Of a stretch of DNA of 6,890 bases, positions 1-6,771 are shown piece after piece. This DNA is from Hohaiivirga sp031547465 (lineage in GTDB: Bacteria > Pseudomonadota > Alphaproteobacteria > Rhizobiales > Beijerinckiaceae), in NCBI GenBank assembly GCA_031547465.1, contig JAVBRX010000068.1:1-6890 (forward strand), written 5' to 3'. The position numbers and the translations under genes are program-made. A model generated the notes under the pieces. That model made no database searches, was not told the DNA's origin, and saw only the letters and a list, made by a program, of their open reading frames with translations. Numbering within the stretch: position 1 is the first letter of the stretch; every line of letters starts with the position of its first letter.

Positions 1-2
1 GG

Positions 3-995
3 GTCTCGACAGATTTCAACGGCTATCAGAACGCGTTCCAGAGCAATCTCATCAACGGCACAGAAGATTTCTCGACCCGGCTGATGCCAGCTGTCGGTCT
101 CGAATACCGCTATCCGCTCGTCGCCAGCTTCGGTAAATCCCACACCCAAGTGCTTGAGCCGATTGCCCAGATCGTCGCGCGGCCCAATGAGCAACGCATC
201 GGCAACTTGCCGAACGAGGATGCGCAAAGCCTCACCTTTGACGACACCAACCTGTTCGAATGGAACAAGTTCTCCGGCTACGACAGGCAGGAAGGCGGAG
301 TGCGGGCCAATCTCGGTGTGCAATACACCATCATGGGCGATGGCAGCTATGCCAACCTGCTGTTCGGACAATCCTACCAGCTTGCCGGGCGCAACTCGTA
401 TGCGCAAAGCGATTACACGAATACCGGACTTGATTCCGGCCTGGACAGCCGCGCTTCAGATTTCATCGGTCGATTCCAATATGCACCGAATACCAAGTAT
501 TCCTTCCTGTCCAGAGCGCGATTCGACAAGGACAACCTGAATCTGAACCGCTTGGAAGCCGGGCTTTCAATAAATTTCAACCCTATGCTCCCGGTCACTG
601 CGTCTTTGATGTATGCCCGGTACGAAGCGCAACCCCATATCGGTTATGGTCAACGCAGAACCGGCCTTTGGGGAAGCGCACGCTGGAACATCACGCCACG
701 ATGGTTCCTCGACGGGGCAGTGCTACTCGATCTCGATCATGACCAGACCACGACCACCACGAATAGCCAATCCGTTCGTGTGCGGAACTGGGAACGCGGA
801 AATATTTCATTCAACTCCATGTCGTTCAGCCTCGGATATGCCGACGAATGTTCCTCGTTCCAGGCAATTTACCAATCGACCCCTAAGGAACTTGCCGTCG
901 CCTCCGGCCAGACGGAGCGCGACCAGTCGATCATCTTCAAGCTGGAATTCAAAACGCTTGGTGAGTTTGCGTTCAGCCAGAGCGAGAATGAATGA
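3..995 (+). CDS. lptD: LPS-assembly outer-membrane protein LptD, C-terminal part (5' end outside window)
   Basis: This is the C-terminal 330 residues of LptD, the outer-membrane beta-barrel that, with the lipoprotein LptE, receives LPS from the periplasmic Lpt bridge and inserts it in the outer leaflet. The frame is open from the left edge, so the real start lies upstream; the ATG at 84 is internal. Diagnostic stretches are GLEYRYPLV, VLEPIAQIVARPNE, LPNEDAQS, DDTNLFEWNKFSGYDR, the GGVRANLGVQYT strand, LFGQSYQLAGRNSYA and SDFIGRFQYAPN, all typical of the LptD barrel domain (OstA C-terminal family). The remainder alternates amphipathic strands with polar turns, including a Thr-rich loop (DQTTTTTNSQS). 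The only Cys visible is in DECSSF, 48 residues from the end; E. coli LptD has a Cys pair near its C-terminus that forms disulfides with the N-domain, so this may be the equivalent partner (inference). The next gene on the same strand is rsmA, 103 bp away. Confidence 0.95.
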   Translation, partial: VSTDFNGYQNAFQSNLINGTEDFSTRLMPAVGLEYRYPLVASFGKSHTQVLEPIAQIVARPNEQRIGNLPNEDAQSLTFDDTNLFEWNKFSGYDRQEGGVRANLGVQYTIMGDGSYANLLFGQSYQLAGRNSYAQSDYTNTGLDSGLDSRASDFIGRFQYAPNTKYSFLSRARFDKDNLNLNRLEAGLSINFNPMLPVTASLMYARYEAQPHIGYGQRRTGLWGSARWNITPRWFLDGAVLLDLDHDQTTTTTNSQSVRVRNWERGNISFNSMSFSLGYADECSSFQAIYQSTPKELAVASGQTERDQSIIFKLEFKTLGEFAFSQSENE

Positions 996-1098
996 TACTC
1001 TATCTCCGGAAAACCAACCCGGATGCACAGAGGCTACATAAGCACCCGTTTCTCATTTCCTGTGTAACACCCCGCACCCTCCCGGGAATTATCTGACC

Positions 1099-1953
1099 GT
1101 GCATAGTTTCGACGGACTCCCCCCCCTACGTGAGGTCGTGAAAGCGCACGATCTCTTCGCCAAGAAATCTCTCGGGCAGAATTTTCTGTTCGACCTTAAC
1201 CTGACATCGCGCATTGCCCGCTCGGCTGGGGCGCTCGACGGTTTCGTCGTTATCGAGGTCGGCCCTGGTCCTGGCGGGTTAACGCGGGCGATTCTTGCTC
1301 AAGGCGCGAAAACGCTGATCGCCATCGAGCGCGACAGCCGGTGCCTATCGGCGCTGCAACAGATTGAAGCTCATTATCCGGGACGTTTAACGATCATCGA
1401 CGACGATGCCCTGATCTTCGATCCGCGTCCGCTTCTCAACGGACGTCCGGCGAAGATTGTCGCCAACCTGCCCTATAATATCGGCACAGCACTGCTCATC
1501 AACTGGTTGACGCTCGATCCGTGGCCGCCCTGGTGGGCATCGTTGACACTGATGTTTCAGCGCGAAGTAGCGGAGCGCATCGTCGCGACACCGGATACCC
1601 CCCGCGATTACGGGCGGCTGAGCGTACTGAGCGGCTGGCGGACGGATGCCTGTATCCTGTTCGATGTGCCGCCTTCCGCCTTCATCCCGCCACCGAAGGT
1701 CGTATCCAGCGTCGTGCATCTGACGCCAAAAGCCCAACCTCTGCCCTGCGCGGTGAAAAGTCTGGAGACAGTGACACGCGCCGCCTTCGGCCAGCGACGG
1801 AAGATGCTGCGCCAAAGCCTGAAAGGGCTGGTGCCAGATACGCCTGTCTTGCTGGCGATGGCGGGTCTGGTAGAGACGATCCGGGCGGAGGATGTGCCTG
1901 TTGCCGGATATGTCGCACTGGCCAACGCCTTCGATGCCTTGCGAAAAACCTGA
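1099..1953 (+). CDS. rsmA: 16S rRNA (adenine1518-N6/adenine1519-N6)-dimethyltransferase RsmA (KsgA)
   Basis: RsmA transfers four methyl groups from S-adenosylmethionine to two adjacent adenosines in helix 45 of 16S rRNA during late 30S assembly in the cytoplasm. The 284-residue product is of normal family length. Visible motifs are KKSLGQNFL (residues 22-30), the SAM-binding loop EVGPGPGGLT (53-62), the acidic residue following beta-2 in AIERD (75-79), DDDAL (101-105), the catalytic NLPYNIGT (123-130), MFQREVAERI (152-161), PPPKVVSSVV (197-206) and the C-terminal helical AFGQRRKMLRQSL (229-241). The start is GTG: no in-frame ATG lies nearby upstream, and the DGLPPLREV segment right after the start resembles the N-terminus of rhizobial RsmA proteins. 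The ribosome binding site is weak, with only GGGAATT 9 bases ahead. The last codons overlap a terminator for the opposing gmk gene, and the two stop codons are 9 bp apart. It may be co-transcribed with lptD. Confidence 0.96.
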   Translation: MHSFDGLPPLREVVKAHDLFAKKSLGQNFLFDLNLTSRIARSAGALDGFVVIEVGPGPGGLTRAILAQGAKTLIAIERDSRCLSALQQIEAHYPGRLTIIDDDALIFDPRPLLNGRPAKIVANLPYNIGTALLINWLTLDPWPPWWASLTLMFQREVAERIVATPDTPRDYGRLSVLSGWRTDACILFDVPPSAFIPPPKVVSSVVHLTPKAQPLPCAVKSLETVTRAAFGQRRKMLRQSLKGLVPDTPVLLAMAGLVETIRAEDVPVAGYVALANAFDALRKT

Positions 1954-1961
1954 GATTCAGG
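1944..1961 (-). terminator. Probable intrinsic terminator of the yicC-gmk unit, inside the rsmA 3' end
   Basis: Reading the minus strand just after the gmk stop, CCTGA-ATC-TCAGG forms a perfect 5-bp stem with a 3-base loop, followed at once by TTTTT. Stem plus T-run is the layout of an intrinsic terminator for gmk transcripts. The stem takes in the rsmA stop codon and the T-run is the complement of the AAAAA in the last rsmA codons. On the plus strand no T-run follows, so it should act in one direction only. The stem is short, so efficiency is uncertain. Confidence 0.55.
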
Positions 1962-1962
1962 A

Positions 1963-2586
1963 TCACTCGGCGAGCAGCGTTTCGATGAAGCCCGGCAAGG
2001 CGGTCTGCCGCTCCCGTTTCAGCCGCTCGGCGATCAGGATCGCCTTGAGTTCGGAAAAAACGTGATCGAGATCGTCGTTGACAAGTACGTAATCGTAAGC
2101 GCCCCATTGCGCGATCTCGTCACGGGCGTTGTTGAGACGGCGGGCGATGGTCTCAGCGCTATCCTCGGCTCGCCGCTCCAGGCGCGCTTTCAGTTCCGCC
2201 ATCGACGGCGGCAGGATGAAGATGCCAACGACATCTCTGCGCATCTTTTCGGCAATCTGCCGCGCCCCCTGCCAGTCGATGTCGAAGACGACATCCTGAC
2301 CTTTTGCCAGCGCCTCCTCGACCGGCTTGCGCGGCGTAGCATAGAAATTTCCATGGACTTCCGCCCATTCGAGGAACCGACCCCGCTCGCGCATTCCGTC
2401 GAAGTCTTCCGCCGAGATGAAGTGATAATGTACTCCCTCGATCTCCGATGGGCGTCGCTTGCGAGTCGTTACAGAAATCGACAGGCTCAAGAAGGGGTCA
2501 AATTGCAGCAAATTCTTGGTTAGTGTCGATTTTCCCGCCCCTGAAGGCGACGAGAGAATGAGCAGCAATCCACGTCTTTCGGCCAT
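1963..2586 (-). CDS. gmk: Guanylate kinase
   Basis: Guanylate kinase phosphorylates GMP (and dGMP) to GDP with ATP in the cytoplasm, an essential step toward GTP and dGTP. The 207-residue product matches the usual length. The P-loop SSPSGAGKST (residues 12-21) binds ATP; the GMP-binding part includes SVTTRKRRP (38-46, with the conserved Arg residues), GVHYHF (51-56), FLEWAEVHGNFYATP (71-85, with Glu73 and Tyr82) and DIDWQGA (102-108). The lid region is ERRAEDSAETIARRL (137-151). The open frame runs far upstream over yicC, but the family N-terminus and a very G-rich Shine-Dalgarno stretch (GGGGGAGGGGG, directly upstream at about 2589-2599) fix the ATG at 2586. yicC ends 25 bp upstream on the same strand, so the two are probably one transcript. 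The gene ends tail-to-tail against rsmA. Confidence 0.96.
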   Translation of the reverse strand: MAERRGLLLILSSPSGAGKSTLTKNLLQFDPFLSLSISVTTRKRRPSEIEGVHYHFISAEDFDGMRERGRFLEWAEVHGNFYATPRKPVEEALAKGQDVVFDIDWQGARQIAEKMRRDVVGIFILPPSMAELKARLERRAEDSAETIARRLNNARDEIAQWGAYDYVLVNDDLDHVFSELKAILIAERLKRERQTALPGFIETLLAE

Positions 2587-2611
2587 AGCCCCCTCCCCCT
2601 TTACGCCTGCA

Positions 2612-3496
2612 TTACTCGACATTCTGGACCTGCTCGCGGAACTGTTCGACTGTCGCCTTGAGATCAAGACCGATGCGCGACAGCGAAACATCATTGGCCT
2701 TGGCGCATAACGTGTTGGATTCACGCCCGAATTCCTGCGCAAGAAAATCCAGCCTACGCCCGACCTGCTTTCCTTCTTTAAGCAAGGCTCGGGCGGATTC
2801 GACATGCGCCCGCAATCGGTCGATCTCCTCGCGGATATCCACGCGGGTGGCGATCAGAACCGCTTCCTGATGCAGCCGGTCCGGATCGAGTTGGGAAGAA
2901 CCGGCAAGCAACTGTTCTATCTGCGCCGCCAATCTGGCCTTGATCGCTTCCGGGCGGCGGGCCGGATGCTGCTCCGCCGCCGAGACAGACGCCTCTATCG
3001 TGTCGATCTGCTGCGAGAGAACCTTGTCCAGCGCCTGCCCCTCGACAGCGCGGGCTGATTGCAGTGCCAAAATCAGATGCTTGGCCGCAGTACGTAAATC
3101 CTGAATCAGCGCATCGTCCCGAGAAGGATCGGCCCCGTCATCGGCCTCAATCACGCCACGAACCGCCAGCAATCCGTCGAGCGAGGCCGGTCGCAGTGAG
3201 CCGGGCAGGGAAACCCGACCGATGGCAGCGATGAGTTCGGCCAGTAGAGCCTCATTGACGCTCACGCGCGTGGCCATCGCCGATCTGATAACCGTCAAGG
3301 AAACCTGGCATTGCCCGCGCCCCAAGGCCTTCTGAACCTGACCACGGATTTCCTCCGCCAAGGCATCGAAGCCCGGAGGAGTCCGCATCCGGACCTCCAG
3401 CCCCCTGCCATTGACCGTTTTCAACTCCCACGCCCATTGATACGCGCCGGTCACGCCCGCTTCCCGCGCGAATCCCGTCATGCTGGCGATTGCCAT
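2612..3496 (-). CDS. yicC: YicC/YloC-family endoribonuclease
   Basis: A 294-residue YicC family protein. Members are cytoplasmic endoribonucleases; E. coli YicC has been linked to small-RNA turnover (RyhB) with polynucleotide phosphorylase, and YloC of Bacillus has RNase activity. The N-terminal domain shows SMTGFAR (5-11) and ELKTVNGRGLEVRMRTP (24-40). The C-terminal DUF1732-type domain shows RVDIREEIDRLRAHVE (218-233), GRRLDFLAQEFGRESNT (246-262) and the hallmark ending REQVQNVE (287-294). A longer frame opens upstream to 3631, but that part is unlike the family. I chose the ATG at 3496 because GGAG stands 5 bases before it and the family starts just ahead of SMTGFAR; the ATG at 3481 is a less likely alternative. 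The gmk gene follows after 25 bp, a pairing common in alphaproteobacteria. A pair of overlapping inverted repeats lies in its leader. Confidence 0.93.
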   Translation of the reverse strand: MAIASMTGFAREAGVTGAYQWAWELKTVNGRGLEVRMRTPPGFDALAEEIRGQVQKALGRGQCQVSLTVIRSAMATRVSVNEALLAELIAAIGRVSLPGSLRPASLDGLLAVRGVIEADDGADPSRDDALIQDLRTAAKHLILALQSARAVEGQALDKVLSQQIDTIEASVSAAEQHPARRPEAIKARLAAQIEQLLAGSSQLDPDRLHQEAVLIATRVDIREEIDRLRAHVESARALLKEGKQVGRRLDFLAQEFGRESNTLCAKANDVSLSRIGLDLKATVEQFREQVQNVE

Positions 3497-3521
3497 GGCT
3501 TCTCCGAATCGTGTCTGTCTA

Positions 3522-3547
3522 CTGCATTTATGCAGGGTTTTGCCTGC
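3522..3547 (-). promoter_or_regulatory. Overlapping inverted repeats in the yicC leader
   Basis: On the plus strand CTGCAT-TT-ATGCAG (3522-3535) is a perfect palindrome with a 2-bp centre. GCAGG-GTTTTG-CCTGC (3532-3547) is a second perfect inverted repeat that shares GCAG with the first. In the minus-strand transcript the central CCTGCA could pair either with the upstream GCAGG or with the downstream TGCAG, not with both. The element ends 25 bp before the yicC ATG and its Shine-Dalgarno. It may be a protein-binding operator or a small RNA switch; no T-run follows, so it is not a terminator. Function is inferred only. Confidence 0.35.
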
Positions 3548-3649
3548 CAATGCGGGAAAACACAAGAACATAGGGGAAACATCTTTAACTGCCGACAACT
3601 TCATCGAAGCCAGCGAAACCGGCTCCAGCATCCATAGGCGGATTCCATC

Positions 3650-3673
3650 AAAATGCGACGGGTAAACACCCGT
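3650..3673 (-). terminator. Probable intrinsic terminator directly after mltG
   Basis: On the minus strand the last base of the mltG stop codon begins ACGGGT-GTTT-ACCCGT, a perfect 6-bp stem with a 4-base loop, followed by CGCA and TTTT. The T-run is short and set off by four bases, so termination may be partial. Its place right at the end of mltG supports a transcript end here and a separate promoter for yicC-gmk. Confidence 0.5.
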
Positions 3674-5091
3674 TACGGCTGACGCAGTTGCGGCACAGTT
3701 TGCGGTGAATTCAGATCGAACGTCTTGTTTCGCAATGGATCCCTATCCGTACCCTCGCTGGCGTCGAATGCCCGCCCACGCAAGCGGGGTTGACCGGTTT
3801 CAGTCTGCTGACGGGATGGCGCTGCCGATGGCGGCGGGACATTGGAAGGGGCAAACGCGTTCATCGCCGGGGGTGGAATATTCGCGGCACCTTCGGTTTC
3901 TGTCCCATTCTCCTCCGGTTCGACCCGGTCGACCGCACCGGCAGCAGAATCCGCGCGCACCCTCTCGATCTGCCGCCACTTACCGACATTTCGCTGGTGC
4001 TGTTCGTAAGTCTCGGCGAAGACATGCCCACCGGTACCATCGGCAACAAAGTAGAGATCTTTCGTCCGCGACGGATTAGCTACCGCCTCCAACGCCGCCC
4101 GCCCCGGATTGGCAATCGGGCCAGGGGGAAGAGCCGGGATGACATAGGTGTTGTACGGTGTAGCCTTGTTGATTTCGGAGCGATAGATGCCGCGTCCAAG
4201 GGTGCCTTTTCCGCCCGCGAGGCCATAGACGATCGTCGGATCGGATTGCAGCTTCATCTTCTTTGCCAGGCGATTGAGAAACACGCTGGCGACGCGGGTG
4301 CGCTCATCCGCTCTCCCGGTCTCCTTCTCAACGATCGATGCCAATGTCACCAGGTCGGCCTTGCTTGCCAGCGGCAAGTCGGAAGCGCGACGCCCCCATA
4401 TCTGTTCGAGGACGGTGTTTTGAGCCTTCTGCATGCTTTGCAGCAATTGCTGGCGCGTCATGCCGCGCTCGAACTTGTAAGTATCGGGCAATAGAGTGCC
4501 TTCTTGAGGAATGGCCTCCACTTCTCCGACCAATATGTCGTTTTCCTTCAATCGGATGACAATCTGCTCACTGGTGAGACCTTCCGGGATTGTCATTGAA
4601 TGAAGAACGGCCTTACCTTCGGCAATAACGTCGACGATTTCCGAGATGCTGGCTCCCGCCTTCAAGCCATATTCTCCGGCCCGCAGTTTGCTGCGCTTGC
4701 CGTCCATGAAAACAGCCATGCCGAACAGGAACGGCTTATCAATAGCACCCTCCCGCTCCAGAATGTCGGCAATAGCGTTGACGCCGGAATTGCGGGGGAT
4801 AACAACGGTTTTATCTGTCTGCAACGGGCCGGGAGTGTTTATCTCCCGTTCAAAAACAATAATGCCGAGCACACCGACGAGACCGGCGATAAGCACGGCG
4901 GTAAATACACCCGATAATTTAGAGAGAAAACTGCCGCGCTGGCGGGAAATCTTTGGCGGCGGCGGTAGTGCCGCTACCGGCTTGATTGCCTCGCTTGGAG
5001 ATTTCGGCGTCAAACGCGCGTTGAGCGGAGCCACAACGGCGGAGCTTTCCTCCGCTTCCTGCTGTTTGTCTTTTCTGCGGCTGAACAGCAT
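3673..5091 (-). CDS. mltG: Endolytic peptidoglycan transglycosylase MltG (YceG)
   Basis: MltG is an inner-membrane-anchored lytic transglycosylase that cuts nascent glycan strands and so acts as a terminator of peptidoglycan polymerisation. The product has 472 residues. It has a charged and proline-rich cytoplasmic N-terminus (1-58), one membrane segment at about 62-80 (VFTAVLIAGLVGVLGIIVF), a LysM-like part (about 95-165), LLPDTYKF (200-207) and the catalytic domain with ASIVEKETG (251-259, holding the catalytic Glu, probably Glu255), RVASVFLNRL (266-275), LQSDPTIVYG (281-290), PYNTY (312-316) and LYFVADGTGGHVF (346-358). Residues from about 385 to the end form a Pro/Glu/Asn-rich, probably disordered tail, which makes it longer than E. 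coli MltG (about 340 residues). The frame could begin at a TTG at 5157, but the ATG at 5091 with AGGA/GAAGG upstream is better. A likely terminator follows its stop codon. Confidence 0.93.
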   Translation of the reverse strand: MLFSRRKDKQQEAEESSAVVAPLNARLTPKSPSEAIKPVAALPPPPKISRQRGSFLSKLSGVFTAVLIAGLVGVLGIIVFEREINTPGPLQTDKTVVIPRNSGVNAIADILEREGAIDKPFLFGMAVFMDGKRSKLRAGEYGLKAGASISEIVDVIAEGKAVLHSMTIPEGLTSEQIVIRLKENDILVGEVEAIPQEGTLLPDTYKFERGMTRQQLLQSMQKAQNTVLEQIWGRRASDLPLASKADLVTLASIVEKETGRADERTRVASVFLNRLAKKMKLQSDPTIVYGLAGGKGTLGRGIYRSEINKATPYNTYVIPALPPGPIANPGRAALEAVANPSRTKDLYFVADGTGGHVFAETYEQHQRNVGKWRQIERVRADSAAGAVDRVEPEENGTETEGAANIPPPAMNAFAPSNVPPPSAAPSRQQTETGQPRLRGRAFDASEGTDRDPLRNKTFDLNSPQTVPQLRQP

Positions 5092-5414
5092 CCGTCCTAC
5101 CTTCGCTGGCTCTGCAACACCGGGCGTGTACCGCCCAAACCGGAATTCGTGAACCAATACATCACTTTACGAACACAGCCTATCCGCAAAAACCGGCTTT
5201 CACATAACTCCGCGCAGACCGGAGAGCATCCGGCCAATTGCCTCCATGCGGTTCCGACAAGAGCAATGTTCAAATCCCCGCTTCAGAGAACTCCGGAAAC
5301 TTCTGAGAAACACTCCAGAGCCTTCAGACACCCATTAACGCAGATGCCCCCGCTTCCCGGCGGATGGTTATGCCATGTTATCTTACGTGCGAATGTGGCA
5401 AAATGCCGGGGATA
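5092..5414. other. 323-bp non-coding gap between fabF and mltG
   Basis: No convincing gene lies here on either strand. Small structures can be seen: an imperfect direct repeat (5281-5328), CCGGA-GAGCA-TCCGG (5219-5233) and GGGCG-TGTAC-CGCCC (5122-5136), each with perfect 5-bp arms; the last lies about 30 bp ahead of the mltG start. Just after fabF, GGCA-TTT-TGCC forms only a 4-bp stem without a T-run, so I see no clear terminator for fabF. A separate mltG promoter is plausible here, but I could not identify a -35/-10 pair with confidence. Confidence 0.6.
5281..5328. repeat. Imperfect short direct repeat, about 2.3 copies
   Basis: Three unit starts follow one another: CTTCAGAGAACTCCGGAA (5281), CTTCTGAGAAACACTCCAGA (5300) and CTTCAGA (5322). 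The first two align with a 3-bp insertion and a few substitutions; the third is cut short. The second unit also holds a TTCT-G-AGAA palindrome. The copies are degenerate, so this could be decayed duplication or a cluster of binding half-sites. Confidence 0.4.
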
Positions 5415-6677
5415 TTACGGCACGCGACGGAGAATCAACGATGCATTGGTGCCGCCAAACCCGAAAGAGTTCGTGAGTACCGTATCAACCTTGCGCTTCT
5501 GCGCCGTGTGCGGCACGAGATTGAGCTTCGTATCCACGGATGGGTTATCGAGATTGAGCGTCGGCGGAACGATCTGGTCACGCATCGCCAGAAGGCAGAA
5601 AATAGCCTCCACAGCCCCGGCTGCGCCAAGCAAATGACCGACTGAGGATTTGGTCGACGACATTGCCGCTTTTGAAGCGGCAGCGCCGAGAACACGCTCG
5701 ACGGCGCGCAGTTCGATCTCATCGCCGAGTGGCGTCGATGTGCCGTGGGCATTGATGTAGTCGATCTCGGAAGCCGGAATTCCCGCCCGCTTCAAGGCTG
5801 CCGTCATGCAGCGGTAAGCTCCGTCACCATCCTCGGACGGCGCAGTGATGTGATGCGCATCGCCCGACAGGCCGTAGCCGATCACTTCTCCGTAAATCTT
5901 CACGCCACGCGCTTTGGCATGCTCGTATTCTTCCAGCACGATAATGCCAGCGCCTTCGCCCATGACGAACCCGTCGCGGTCCTTGTCATAGGGGCGCGAT
6001 GCTTTCGCCGGATCATCGTTGAAAGCGGTGGATAACGCACGGCAAGCCGCGAATCCGGCAATCGAAATCCGATTGATCGGCGATTCGGTGCCGCCGGCGA
6101 CCATGACGTCGGCATCGCCGAGAGCGATAAGACGGGCGGCATCGCCAATGGCGTGAGAGCCTGTCGAACAGGCGGTTACGACCGCGTGGTTAGGGCCTTT
6201 GAGGCCATGTTCGATGGAGACATAGCCGGAGGCGAGGTTGATGAGCCGCCCCGGAATGAAGAACGGCGACACCCGCCGTGGCCCCTTTTCTGCCAAGGAG
6301 ATGGACGCCTCGTAAATGCCGCCGACGCCACCGATGCCGGAACCGATCATTACCCCCGAGGCGCATTGTTCCTCATAGGTTTTCGGGTGCCATCCCGCAT
6401 CATCGAGAGCCTGACGCGCCGCCGCCATTGCATAAACAATGAAAGGATCAACCTTACGCTGATCCTTCACGTCCATCCATTCATCGGGATTGAATTTGCC
6501 CTCGGAAGTCGCCCCCAGCGGAATCTGACAGGCAATTCGGCAGGCGAGGTCGGAAACATCGATGGAATTGATCTTTGCCGCACCACTCCGGCTATCCAAC
6601 ATCCGGCGCCAAGTCGGTTCGACCCCGCATCCGAGAGGGGTTACGGCCCCCAGCCCTGTCACAACTACCCGCCGCAT
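5415..6677 (-). CDS. fabF: Beta-ketoacyl-ACP synthase II
   Basis: FabF condenses malonyl-ACP with a growing acyl-ACP in the cytoplasmic type II fatty acid synthase, the elongation step that includes conversion of C16:1 to C18:1. The 420-residue product is full length for the family. It opens with MRRVVVTGLGAVTPLG. The thiolase-fold active site is complete: nucleophile Cys170 in VTACSTGSHAIGDA (167-180), His311 in INAHGTSTPLGD (308-319), Lys343 and His348 in STKSSVGHLLGAAGAVE (341-357), and the Gly-rich SFGFGGTNAS (404-413). GTESPI (196-201) and DKDRDGFVMGEGAG (231-244) are also typical. The open frame extends to 6809, but I chose the ATG at 6677 because the family begins there and GAGGGA lies just ahead. 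An 8-bp stem sits immediately before that binding site. mltG follows on the same strand after 323 bp. Confidence 0.97.
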   Translation of the reverse strand: MRRVVVTGLGAVTPLGCGVEPTWRRMLDSRSGAAKINSIDVSDLACRIACQIPLGATSEGKFNPDEWMDVKDQRKVDPFIVYAMAAARQALDDAGWHPKTYEEQCASGVMIGSGIGGVGGIYEASISLAEKGPRRVSPFFIPGRLINLASGYVSIEHGLKGPNHAVVTACSTGSHAIGDAARLIALGDADVMVAGGTESPINRISIAGFAACRALSTAFNDDPAKASRPYDKDRDGFVMGEGAGIIVLEEYEHAKARGVKIYGEVIGYGLSGDAHHITAPSEDGDGAYRCMTAALKRAGIPASEIDYINAHGTSTPLGDEIELRAVERVLGAAASKAAMSSTKSSVGHLLGAAGAVEAIFCLLAMRDQIVPPTLNLDNPSVDTKLNLVPHTAQKRKVDTVLTNSFGFGGTNASLILRRVP

Positions 6678-6692
6678 CGTTCCCTCGTTTCC

Positions 6693-6725
6693 CGGCGGAT
6701 ACGTATCGTTCAAGTGCATCCGCCG
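6693..6725 (-). promoter_or_regulatory. 8-bp stem in the fabF leader, next to its ribosome binding site
   Basis: On the minus strand CGGCGGAT pairs perfectly with ATCCGCCG across a 17-base loop. The 3' arm ends about 6 bases before the GAGGGA binding site and 15 bases before the fabF ATG. A smaller GCGC-CGAAC-GCGC repeat (6740-6752, plus-strand reading) lies upstream, and GATACGTATC (6698-6707) is a perfect 10-bp palindrome overlapping the stem. Possible roles are a leader RNA fold affecting fabF translation or a repressor site. Which one, if any, cannot be told from the sequence. Confidence 0.35.
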
Positions 6726-6771
6726 ACCCGTGTTGTCACGCGCCGAACGCGCTAAAAACATCAGATGGCTC

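Noticed and set aside
1005..1023. TCCGG...CCGGA inverted repeat after lptD
   Set aside because: Only 5-bp arms with a 9-base loop and no following T-run; not good enough to call a terminator.
996..1098. Search for pdxA or surA remnants between lptD and rsmA
   Set aside because: The frame ending at the TGA at 1094-1096 and the others show no resemblance to the ends of PdxA or SurA.
1521..1988. Plus-strand open frame overlapping rsmA in another frame
   Set aside because: Arg/Ala-rich shadow within rsmA; rsmA has all its motifs in the proper frame.
2587..2805. N-terminal extension of gmk into yicC
   Set aside because: The extra residues overlap yicC coding sequence and are unlike guanylate kinases; the ATG at 2586 has a strong binding site.
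3790..4494. Long plus-strand open frame (234 codons) opposite mltG
   Set aside because: It lies wholly inside mltG on the other strand, has no family features, and its composition is that of an antisense shadow.
5092..5157. TTG start giving MltG 22 extra residues
   Set aside because: No good ribosome binding site precedes the TTG, while the ATG at 5091 has one.
5200..5247. 15-residue minus-strand frame MEAIGRMLSGLRGVM in the fabF-mltG gap
   Set aside because: No ribosome binding site and very short; it overlaps an inverted repeat and is likely chance.
6153..6755. Plus-strand open frame (200 codons) opposite fabF
   Set aside because: Antisense to a complete, well-conserved fabF with all catalytic residues; no recognisable domain.
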